A stretch of DNA of 64,000 nucleotides. Source: Malacoplasma sp. (lineage in GTDB: Bacteria > Bacillota_I > Bacilli_A > Mycoplasmatales > Mycoplasmoidaceae). The notes under the pieces are model-generated. The model was not told where the DNA came from and searched no databases. It saw nothing but the letters and a program-made list of their open reading frames with translations. Positions 56,341 to 64,000 of this stretch are shown one piece after another (within the stretch, counting starts at the first letter, position 1; each line of letters starts with the position of its first letter). Where the stretch lies: the NCBI GenBank assembly GCA_021444005.1, contig JABUSB010000001.1:1-64000 (forward strand). The letters run 5' to 3'. The translations under genes were made by a program, and so were the position numbers.

Positions 56341-57362
56341 TTATTTGTATTAGATTCTTGTTTAGTATCAACAGAACCATAAATTACATACTTTTTGTAT
56401 AAATCTTCAATTGTTAAATAATATCTTTCAAATTTAATTAGTTTGTTTTCTTTGATTAAATACTCAATCAAAGTATTTAATTCATTTTGATTAGTAAATT
56501 TATAAATAATTTCATTATGATCATTAATCTTATAATTTAAAATTGATTTTTGATTTAATTCATTTTTAATTACAATTCGATATAAATTACTATCAGCATA
56601 CTTTTCTCTTTTTTCAGTGTATGCTATTCTACCATTATCTAAAATTGTTACCGCATTTGAATATAAATCAAGCTCTGTTAGAATATGACTTGAAATCAAT
56701 ATTGCTTTATTTTGTTTTCTTAACAATTCTAAGATATTAAAGAAGTCAATTCTTGCACGTGGATCTAAATTTGCAGTAGGTTCATCCATTACTAATAAGT
56801 CTGGATTATTCGATAATGCTTGTGCTAAAAGAATCTTCTTTTTTTGTCCACTTGAAAAATTATTTGGACAATGGTTTCTTAAATTTCACATACTAAATTT
56901 TTTTAAGACACATTCAGCAAATAATTTGGCAGCGCTAGTTTTAGTTTTATTAAGCTTTGCCATATACACTAAGTATTCAAAAGCAGTAATTCGTGGTGGG
57001 AATATTGCAGTTTCTGGGATATACCCCAATTTTTGTCTTGATTCCAAATTACGGTTATTAATTCCTGAAATGTAAATAGTCCCTTCAAAATTACGGTATG
57101 ACCCAATAATTGATTTAATCGTTGTTGTTTTACCAGCTCCATTAGCTCCTACAAAGGCGTGAAATTCACCAGGATAAACACAAAAATTAAGTTTGTTAAT
57201 TGCTGGTACTTTTTTCTTATAATACTTTTTCTTTAAATCTACTACCTCTAGTAGTGGTTTATTAAAATCAATTTCACTTTTCTTTTTTATAAAATGGTCA
57301 AAATAATTGTCAACAGAATCAACATTTAACTTAAATAATTCTTTTTTTGAAATTGGTTTCAT
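56337..57362 (-). CDS. ABC transporter ATP-binding protein (ABC-2 exporter)
   Basis: A 341-aa ATPase of ABC-2-type exporters. Walker A GANGAGKTTT, a Q-loop in LGYIPETAIF, signature FSSGQKKKILLAQAL, Walker B LLVMDEPTANLDPRA and an H-loop in LISSH. It has an N-terminal extension of about 30 residues and a C-terminal domain of about 100 residues. Its start is 1 base past the permease stop, so the pair forms one operon. Substrate unknown. Confidence 0.88.
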
Positions 57363-57363
57363 T

Positions 57364-59349
57364 TTATTTAAAGTCCTTTCGATTATAAATTTGTAGGGTT
57401 AGTAAAGCTATAACTAATTCAAAAACAATTCAACTTAAAAACAAAATAAGTGGGTTATAAATTGATACCATTTTAATGTTTTGAAAGTTAACTAAGACTT
57501 TATATGAAAACATCTGTGCAGGTATTAGAAAGTAGGTACCTGTAAAGTTATATGCATTGTTATTAATTGAAATGTTATCAATTGTTCTTGTAGTGAAAGA
57601 AGTTAAGATATTCGAATCTACATTAATATCTTGGTTGCTAAGATCAGGGTTAGTAGCACTAGCTGCAATAATTTCTCTATTTGCATTTAAAATTGCACTT
57701 ACACCACTTGCGATGTTTACTCCAAGTAACCTAAGCAATGTAAGCTGAAATAATGAAGAATATGAAAGTTTGTCAATTGAGTAATTTCCTTTGTTATCTA
57801 CAATATCTTTAGTGATTTGCTGAATCATATCGCGTAAATCATATTTTTTAACAAAATACTCATAAAGCCCAGTATATAACAATTGGTTAATATTGTTAAT
57901 CATATTTTTGATTGTGTTGTTATTAAAAATTGTTAGCTTTGCAAAATAAGCATTAATAGATTTAGAAGCAGCAGCATTAATTGCATTAAATAAATTAATT
58001 AAAGTATAGAATGCATTATTAGTTGTCAAATTTGCCTTTTGCACTTCTTCATATGCAAATTGAGACAGGATTTGCATAAATTCATTAAAATCATTACTAT
58101 TACTTAAAGTTTGCTGATTGTAATAATAATAATTATAGGTAACATTGGTTAAATACTCACGGTTTGATAATTGTGCAGTTGGTTGCACACTACTACCATA
58201 TGAAGTACCAAAAATATAGATTAATGAGTTTTCGGTTCTTAAAGGTAGTGAAGGATCAAATTTAACATTGAAATTTGCATCACTAATATTTTGGGTTTGA
58301 TTAGTATTAATGTTTGTTGCATCTGAAGTTAACACAAATGGGGTTAATAAAGTAAATGATGAACCGTTAAAATTATTAAAATCTTGAGATGCAAAAGATA
58401 ATTTATAAGCTGAATTCATTAATGATTGCATAACATAAGTTGTTATTGCATCTTTTGGAGCAGTTAATAATGAATACATTGACCCAAATTGTCCTGTGAA
58501 GTCAACAAAGGCATATTTAGGAAATATTAGTCCATTAAAAATATTGTTATAAATTTGTTCTGGTGTTTTTGGATTATTTGCAGCACCAGCAATCAATTTT
58601 GAACTATAATACATTGCTTGCTGCTCAGAAGGAATTCCATTTTGGTCAATATTCACATAAGGGACTGCAGTTACATTAGGAAGAGAAACTTGATTATTCA
58701 TATATGGGGTTTCTTTCTTATCCAATGTAAGTGAAGTTAATATTGAAACAATAATGAATACAAATGGAATTGCAACACTTGTTAATAATGAAATAATTTT
58801 TTTTGCAAACAATGAGCATAATATCCCAATGGTAGCAAAAACCATAAATGAAAATAGAGTACCTACAAACATTCCTCCAACTATGTATCCATTCTCTGTT
58901 TTATCAGTAAAACTAATTGCAAAAACAGCACAGGAAATTAAGCAAGAAATGATCGATATTGCTAATCCAAAGCAAAAAACAATTAAATATTTCATTAGAA
59001 ATATTTGGTTCCGGTGTAACGGTTTACTCAAAGTTATTAATTCGATTCCGTCATCTATTGGAGTCCTAAATATTTCAATTGAAATAAAAGAAGAGATGAT
59101 TGAAATTACTAAAACTAAAATTAAGGAAATTATGGGAATGCTAAAAAAATAGCTTGGTTGGTTTTTAGTAATTAAAGGACAAACGATTGTAAAAATAATT
59201 ACGATTAAAAAATAGATTGCAATCGCACAATAGACAGTTCATTTTCTTAAAATAAAACTAATTATAAAAACAAAATACTCTTTACTAAAAACATTTCTTT
59301 TCAACATAAAAAGAAAGCGGTTCATCATATTTTTTAATTTTGATTGCAT
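57364..59349 (-). CDS. ABC-2-type permease with large extracellular domain
   Basis: A 661-aa membrane protein. The N-terminal 240 residues hold about six hydrophobic helices. About 350 polar, Asn/Thr/Tyr-rich residues follow (PNVTAVPYVNIDQNG...), probably outside the cell. A last helix at the C-terminus (NPLILFLSWIVFELVIALL) closes the fold. The region ELITLSKPLHRNQIF after the first helices resembles the element before helix 3 in ABC-2 permeases. Start at 59349 by ATG; the frame needs one TGA (Trp). Partner of the ATPase that follows by 1 base. Confidence 0.78.
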
Positions 59350-59472
59350 ATAAAAATTATTTATTTTGATTTTAATTTTATTTTTAAATTAACTAAAATC
59401 AATCCTAAAAAGTAAAAAAATATTCTTAATAAAATATTAAATTAAACTCAATTGATTTTTTATTAAAAATTG

Positions 59473-59512
59473 TTGCAAAAATCAATTAGCAATTATAATA
59501 ATAGAGTGACAA
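59473..59512 (+). promoter_or_regulatory. groESL promoter with CIRCE-like operator
   Basis: TTAGCAATT (59486-59494), nine bases, then GAGTGACAA (59504-59512): each half matches seven of nine positions of CIRCE (TTAGCACTC-N9-GAGTGCTAA), with the exact nine-base spacing. A -10 box TATAAT (59494-59499) lies inside the operator and TTGCAA or TTGTTG sits upstream as -35. This fits repression by HrcA. Confidence 0.75.
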
Positions 59513-59532
59513 TTTTAACGATTGGAGTTTGT

Positions 59533-59805
59533 ATGGAATTTAAACCTATTGGTAAAAGAGTTCTTTTAAAAAAAATTGAAAAAGATACTAAATCAAAAGG
59601 TGGAGTATTGCTTACTCAAAATGCTAATAATGAAAGACCTTCTTCTGGTCTTATTAAAGCAGTGGGTGATTCAGTTACTTTATCTCAATTAACTATTGGA
59701 ACTATAGTTTATTTTAAACAATATAAAGCAAATGAAATTGTAATTGATGACCAAGAATATTTGGTTGTTGAAGAAGATGATATTCTAGGTATTGCTAGAA
59801 ACTAA
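59533..59805 (+). CDS. groES: Co-chaperonin GroES
   Basis: A 90-aa lid of the GroEL cage: FKPIGKRVLLKKIEKDTKSKGGVLL with the mobile loop (TQNANNERPSSG), ending VVEEDDILGIARN. I chose ATG at 59533 because it matches the family start and has GGAG seven bases upstream; the longer frame starts with TTG inside the operator. It precedes groEL by 39 bases. Confidence 0.95.
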   Translation: MEFKPIGKRVLLKKIEKDTKSKGGVLLTQNANNERPSSGLIKAVGDSVTLSQLTIGTIVYFKQYKANEIVIDDQEYLVVEEDDILGIARN

Positions 59806-59844
59806 ATTTTGATAAATTATTAAATTTTTATTAAGGAGAAAATT

Positions 59845-61479
59845 ATGGCAGGAAAAGAAATTAAATATTCTGATATTGCTCGTAATAAATTATTTAGCGG
59901 TGTGCAACAATTATTTGATGCTGTTAAAGTTACTATGGGGCCAAGAGGTCGAAATGTATTAATTCAAAAATCTTATGGAGCACCAGTTATTACAAAAGAC
60001 GGGGTTTCAGTTGCGAAAGAAGTTGAATTAATTAACCCAATTGAAAATATGGGTGCACAACTAGTAAAAGAAGTTGCATCTAAAACTGCAGATGAAGCAG
60101 GGGATGGTACAACAACTGCTACTGTTTTAGCTTATGGAATTTTTAAAGAAGGTTTGCGTAATGTAATTTCTGGTGCAAACCCAATTGAATTAAAACGTGG
60201 AATGGATAAAACAGTAGATGCAATTATTAATGAATTAAACAAAGCTAGTAAGAAAATTGCTAAACGTGAAGAAATTATTCAAGTTGCAACAATTTCTGCA
60301 AATTCAGATAAAAAAATTGGTGAATTAATTGCTAATGCAATGGAAAAAGTTGGTAGTGATGGGGTCATCACAGTTGAAGAAGCAAAAGGAATTAAAGATG
60401 AATTAGTAGTGGTTGAAGGAATGCAATTCGATCGTGGTTACATTTCGCCTTACTTTGTGACAGATACTAATAAAATGATTGCAAAACTTGATAACCCATA
60501 CATCTTAATTACTGATAAAAAAATCTCTTCAATTAAGGATATCTTACCAATTCTTGAAGAAATTATGAAAACTGGTCGTCCTTTATTAATCATTGCAGAT
60601 GATATTGATGGTGAAGCTTTAACGACATTAGTAGTAAACAAAATGCGAGGCATTATTAATGTAGTTGCTGTTAAAGCACCAGAATTTGGTGATAAGAGAA
60701 AACAAGTGTTAGAAGACATTTCAATCTTAACTGGTGGAATTTATGTTACTGAAGATCTTGGAATTAACTTTGACAAAGTAACACTAGAAAATTTGGGACA
60801 AGCTGAAAGTGTAACAATTGATAAAGACAATACAACAATTGTTAAAGGAAAAGGCAAGGAACACGAAATTAGAAACCGAATTAATAAGATTAAATCAGAA
60901 ATTCAATTATCTACTAGTGACTATGACAAAGACAGCTTAAAAAACAGATTAGCTAAACTTAACAAAGGAGTTGCAGTAATCAAAGTTGGTGCAGTTTCTG
61001 AAGTTGAATTAAAAGAAAAGAAAGACCGAGTAGATGATGCATTATCTGCTACTAAAGCTGCAATTGAAGAAGGAATTGTAATTGGTGGGGGAGCAGTGTT
61101 CCTACATGTTTCTAAAAAAATTAACAACCTAAATTTAATAGGTGATGAAAAAATTGGTAGCCAAATTATTATGTCTGCAATTCATTCTCCAATTTCACAA
61201 ATCGTTTTAAATGCTGGTTTTGATAAGGGTGTAGTAATTAATGAAATCCTAAAATCTACTAACCCTAATTTAGGATTTAATGTTTCAACTGGCAAATATG
61301 TAGATATGTTCTCATCTGGAATTATTGATCCTGTTAAAGTTACAAGAGTTGCTCTTCAAAATGCATCTTCAGTTGCAGGAATGCTATTAACTACAGAAGC
61401 TGTAATTTATGAAGCTAAAAAAGAGGAAGAAGAAAACGCAGTACCATCTATGCCAATGGGTGGAATGGGAATGATGTAA
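59845..61479 (+). CDS. groEL: Chaperonin GroEL
   Basis: A 544-aa chaperonin subunit for ATP-driven protein folding. It contains [27 protein letters not shown]-like [21 protein letters not shown], and the C-terminal GGM-rich tail PMGGMGMM. No TGA interrupts it. An AAGGAG ribosome-binding site precedes the ATG. GroEL is absent from many mycoplasmas of the hominis group, so its presence helps place the organism. Confidence 0.98.
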   Translation: MAGKEIKYSDIARNKLFSGVQQLFDAVKVTMGPRGRNVLIQKSYGAPVITKDGVSVAKEVELINPIENMGAQLVKEVASKTADEAGDGTTTATVLAYGIFKEGLRNVISGANPIELKRGMDKTVDAIINELNKASKKIAKREEIIQVATISANSDKKIGELIANAMEKVGSDGVITVEEAKGIKDELVVVEGMQFDRGYISPYFVTDTNKMIAKLDNPYILITDKKISSIKDILPILEEIMKTGRPLLIIADDIDGEALTTLVVNKMRGIINVVAVKAPEFGDKRKQVLEDISILTGGIYVTEDLGINFDKVTLENLGQAESVTIDKDNTTIVKGKGKEHEIRNRINKIKSEIQLSTSDYDKDSLKNRLAKLNKGVAVIKVGAVSEVELKEKKDRVDDALSATKAAIEEGIVIGGGAVFLHVSKKINNLNLIGDEKIGSQIIMSAIHSPISQIVLNAGFDKGVVINEILKSTNPNLGFNVSTGKYVDMFSSGIIDPVKVTRVALQNASSVAGMLLTTEAVIYEAKKEEEENAVPSMPMGGMGMM

Positions 61480-61512
61480 TAATCAATCCTTTAAATTAAA
61501 TTTATAAATATA

Positions 61513-61548
61513 AAAAAAATCACAAGATGATTATTCTTGTGATTTTTT
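61513..61548. terminator. Bidirectional terminator between groEL and dut
   Basis: A 13-bp stem (AAAAAATCACAAG / CTTGTGATTTTTT) with a nine-base loop that contains the dut stop codon. The A/T arms serve transcripts from both sides. Confidence 0.9.
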
Positions 61549-62037
61549 GTTGTTATCAGTGCTTCCCATTCCACCTTCTCTAATTGTTTGTACATCGTCA
61601 TCAATTGTGATTCCATAATTGATAAAAATACCTTGTGCAAATGCAGTGTTTTTTTCTAGAAACAAATCTTTGTTTTCATTGTTATCATTAGTGATTTTGA
61701 CAAAAATATGCCCCTCATTTTTAGCTCTATAATAATCTGCATCAACCACTCCGATTGTGTTATCTAACTGCATTCGGTACTTAAACCCTAAACTACTGCG
61801 AGGAAAAAGTAATAACACATAATTTGATTGGATTTTTACTCTAATTCCAGTTGGGATTTTAATTGTTTGTTTTGGTTTTAAATTAATGTCATATGGTAAA
61901 TAGAAATCATATCCTGCACTATATTTGGTAGCTCTTTGAGGTAATTTAATGTCATTGTAGACCAATATGTTTAGATCATTAAAATCTAATTTAAATTGGT
62001 CAATACTTATTTTTTCAAACTTTGCGATTTTGTTCAT
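61531..62037 (-). CDS. dut: Deoxyuridine 5'-triphosphate nucleotidohydrolase
   Basis: Hydrolyses dUTP to dUMP and keeps uracil out of DNA. The 168-aa product shows YSAGYDFYLP, PRSSLGFKY, TIGVVDADYYR (motif with the catalytic Asp), GHIFVKI and the C-terminal GGMGSTD tail that closes over the active site. It converges with groEL and shares the terminator. Confidence 0.93.
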   Translation of the reverse strand: MNKIAKFEKISIDQFKLDFNDLNILVYNDIKLPQRATKYSAGYDFYLPYDINLKPKQTIKIPTGIRVKIQSNYVLLLFPRSSLGFKYRMQLDNTIGVVDADYYRAKNEGHIFVKITNDNNENKDLFLEKNTAFAQGIFINYGITIDDDVQTIREGGMGSTDNNKKSQE

Positions 62038-62237
62038 ATAAAACCTTTGTTGTTACTTTAATAAAATTATTATATTTCTTGATATTCTACAAACTAAATT
62101 ATTTGATACTTTTACACAAAGTTAATTAGGAATTTAGAGTTACATTTATTTAATTAATTATGTTGATTATTCTAAATAAAAACTCACTTCTCAACTCTTT
62201 TATAAATTAGAGATAAATTTATATATTGTTTTACAAA

Positions 62238-62283
62238 ACAAAAAATAATGCTATCCCAATTAAGAGATAAGCATTATTTTAAA
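62238..62283 (-). terminator. Terminator of the rplK-rplA operon
   Basis: Arms AAAATAATGCT(ATC) and (GAT)AAGCATTATTTT pair closely after the rplA stop codon; an A-rich left flank gives a T-run on the minus strand. Confidence 0.8.
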
Positions 62284-62297
62284 CTAAAACTATTTAA

Positions 62298-63329
62298 TTA
62301 CTTTTTAGAAGCAGCTGGTTTTGCTTTCTTCAATAGTTGTTTTTTAACAACTTTTTTAGAACCAGATTTCTTACTAGAACTTTGTTTGTTAACAACTTTC
62401 TTGTTAGTTGTAACAACATTAGGTTTAACAGTTTCTTTAGTTTTCTTTGCTTTTTTAATTTGCTTTTTAACTTTAGCTTTTTTAGGTTCTACAACAACTG
62501 GTGGGTTTTCTGGATTTTTAGAAGGTTTTTTCTTTTGTGCATATTTAACAATTTGTCTTAAATAAACTGTTTTTTGTTTATCTTTAGTTTCTTGTTTGCT
62601 ATCTGCTACATTAGCTTTTTTATTAGAAGAAACTTTATTACTAGACTTGTTAATTAATAACTTAATTCCAGGTCCCATAGTAGAAGAGATACTAACTTTT
62701 TCAATAAATACCCCTTTTACAGCTGCTGGTTTTTTAGAAGCAATAAAGTTTAATAAGAATTCAATGTTTTCAACAATTTTCTTAGTATCAGCATTTTGCT
62801 TTCCAACAACCATATGGATATTTCCATAAGCATCGGTACGGTATTGATTTACCCCTTTTTTAAAATCTGCAATTGTTTTTTTCAAATCAGTTGTAACATT
62901 ACCGTTTTTAGGGTTAGGCATTAATCCTCTAGTCCCTAATATTTTCCCTAACTTACTAAGCTCTGGCATCATTTTAGGAGTAGTAATAATTAAATCAAAA
63001 TCTAATCATCCCTTACTAATTTCAGCAATTCTTTCAGAATCACCAGAATGAGCAACACCTAATGATTTTGCATCTTTTTCAGTTAGACCTTTATCTAAAA
63101 CTAAAATCTTTTTTTCTTTTCCAAAGAAATATGGAAGACTTACAGTACCTCTTAGTTGTTGGTCAGATTTAGTAGTATCCAAGTTTAGTTTAATTGCGAT
63201 ATCAATTGAAGATAATAGTTTTGCAGTACAAGTTTTTTTAGCTAATTCTACAGCTTCTTCCAAAGCATAGAATTTAGTTTTATCAAAATCAATACGAGGA
63301 GTTTTTTTAACTTGTTTTTTCTTTTCCAT
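62298..63329 (-). CDS. rplA: 50S ribosomal protein L1 with long Lys-rich C-terminal tail
   Basis: L1-stalk protein and operon autorepressor. The canonical L1 fold spans about residues 10-227, with GTVSLPYFFGKEKKILV, GRLGP-type block as LGTRGLMPNPKNGNVT and STMGPGIKLLI. A further ~115 residues are almost all Lys, Val, Ser, Pro and Asn (KKAKVKKQIKKAKKTKE), making 343 aa in place of the usual 230. One TGA (Trp) joins the two parts. It overlaps the rplK stop by one base (TAATG). Confidence 0.96.
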
Positions 63330-63796
63330 TAGTTAATTGCTCCTTTTTTCTTATCTTTATGAACAATTGGGTCTACACCCTCGATTTTGATTCCCATTTG
63401 TTTTGCACTACCTGCTACCATTCTCAAAACTGCTTCTTCATCGTTTGCATTTGTATCTACAATTTTGATTTTGGCAATCTTTAAAGCTTGCTCTTTCGAA
63501 ATTGTAGCTATAGTTTCAGTTTTAGGGTTTTTAGCACCAGATTTAATATTTGCTTCTTTTTTAAGTAAAGCAGTGATTGGTGGAGTTTTAATTACAAATG
63601 TAAAAGATTTATCCTTATATGCTGTAATGATACAAGGTACTACTTCACCATTCATATCTTTTGTTTTTTCATTAAATTGTTTTGTGAATTCACCCATGTT
63701 AATTCCAATAGATGCTAATTGAGGTCCAGGTTTAGCTTGACCACCAATTAAATTAACCTTAGCGATTCGAGTTATTTTTGGGTCTTTAAAAGCCAC
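63329..63796 (-). CDS. rplK: 50S ribosomal protein L11
   Basis: Ribosomal stalk-base protein, 155 aa. It contains [40 protein letters not shown] and a [10 protein letters not shown] end. I chose the GTG at 63796 (V in LLVAFKDPK, giving MAFKDP) because AAAGGA lies ten bases upstream and the residues before it are not L11; the longer open frame is 5' leader. Stop and rplA start overlap by one base. Confidence 0.95.
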   Translation of the reverse strand: MAFKDPKITRIAKVNLIGGQAKPGPQLASIGINMGEFTKQFNEKTKDMNGEVVPCIITAYKDKSFTFVIKTPPITALLKKEANIKSGAKNPKTETIATISKEQALKIAKIKIVDTNANDEEAVLRMVAGSAKQMGIKIEGVDPIVHKDKKKGAIN

Positions 63797-63833
63797 AAGC
63801 AACACATCCTTTCTATATAAATAAAATATATTC

Positions 63834-63893
63834 TCTACGTGGTTAATTAGCGAAAACACTAAATGTGTTTTCTCCCACACGCTTTTACGTAGA
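63834..63893 (-). promoter_or_regulatory. Probable L1-binding autoregulatory leader
   Basis: In the rplK leader an outer stem (TCTACGT / ACGTAGA) encloses TGTGGGAG and an inner hairpin (GAAAACAC / GTGTTTTC). GTGGGAG is also a conserved element of the 23S rRNA L1 site and of known L1-operon leaders. L1 could bind it to repress rplK-rplA translation. The match is by motif and structure, not by alignment. Confidence 0.55.
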
Positions 63894-63907
63894 CCAAAGT
63901 ATACGCA

Positions 63908-63922
63908 AGTATAATTATAGTA
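63908..63922. promoter_or_regulatory. Overlapping divergent -10 boxes
   Basis: A palindromic TATAATTATA gives TATAAT on both strands (63910-63915 plus; 63914-63919 minus). It can serve rplK-rplA leftward and the partial plus-strand gene rightward. Confidence 0.6.
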
Positions 63923-63956
63923 TAAAAACAAAGAATTTTAAAAACAGGAAAACAAA

Positions 63957-64000
63957 ATGGCATTAGCAATTATTGGTTTATTAGCACCATTTATATTAGC
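63957..64000 (+). CDS. Start of an unidentified plus-strand gene (partial)
   Basis: ATG at 63957 with AGGA eight bases upstream opens a frame of 14 codons, hydrophobic (MALAIIGLLAPFIL), cut by the window edge. The start of a membrane or exported protein is likely; too short to identify. Confidence 0.55.
   Translation, partial: MALAIIGLLAPFIL

Noticed and set aside
59470-59532. 21-residue extension of GroES
   Set aside because: Needs a TTG start inside the promoter/operator; the ATG at 59533 has GGAG and matches the family.
63797-63931. N-terminal extension of L11
   Set aside because: Not L11-like, lacks ATG near the family start, and overlaps the structured leader; GTG at 63796 fits the family.

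Overview
The window is a piece of a Mollicutes (mycoplasma) genome. The DNA is very AT-rich, genes are tightly packed, and in-frame UGA must be read as tryptophan: almost every conserved gene (ppc, uvrA, valS, tuf, fusA, rplA, metK and others) is interrupted by TGA at Trp positions and becomes full length only under translation table 4. GroES/GroEL, two enzymes of the MEP isoprenoid pathway (IspG, DXR) and a p37/p29/p69-type transporter point to the pneumoniae-group relatives of Mycoplasma (Malacoplasma) penetrans/iowae. That placement is inference from gene content. No rRNA, tRNA, CRISPR or insertion sequence was found.

Layout. 0.3-6.3 kb (minus): ppc, a fused class V aminotransferase and metG form one operon. 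6.4-9.2 kb (plus): ispG, a YtpR-like tRNA-binding protein and nicotinate phosphoribosyltransferase. 9.3-13.5 kb (minus): an accessory stretch of mostly singly terminated genes, namely an HNH-motif protein, a 327-aa orphan, a TIR-like (MTH538/ThsB-type) protein and a repeat-bearing surface protein. 13.6-20.1 kb (minus): unknown ORF, pth, tilS, dxr, uvrA and a second HNH protein. 20.3-30.2 kb: a degenerate COG1373-like ATPase (plus), rarA/membrane protein/rsmI (minus), a ferredoxin-NADP reductase-like flavoprotein (plus), and glycosyltransferase/RDD/pcrA/ymdB (minus). 30.2-34.1 kb (minus): a thiamine-type ABC transporter (p37-p29-p69) behind a clear TPP riboswitch and terminator. 34.2-38.5 kb: rpsL-rpsG-fusA-tuf. 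38.6-45.1 kb: a long minus run divIVA-like, acpS, plsC, scpA, scpB, UPF0154, engB, valS. 45.2-48.4 kb: two divergent surface proteins separated by 502 bp. 48.5-55.1 kb: cdsA, an exonuclease, a large acidic protein and small partner, an ECF S component and two coiled-coil proteins. 55.2-64 kb: metK, an ABC-2 exporter, groES-groEL with a CIRCE-like operator, dut, rplK-rplA with a probable L1 leader, and the start of a plus-strand gene.

Function. The core genes serve translation, repair, lipid synthesis (plsC, acpS, cdsA), chromosome segregation (scpAB) and cofactor uptake or salvage (thiamine, nicotinate). The observations most worth checking are the TPP riboswitch that ties the p37 transporter to thiamine, the TIR-like/HNH/orphan cluster as a possible defence locus, the aminotransferase with an eroded nucleotidyltransferase-like N-domain beside PEP carboxylase, the tandem-repeat surface-protein family, and a near-consensus promoter whose spacer is a palindrome.
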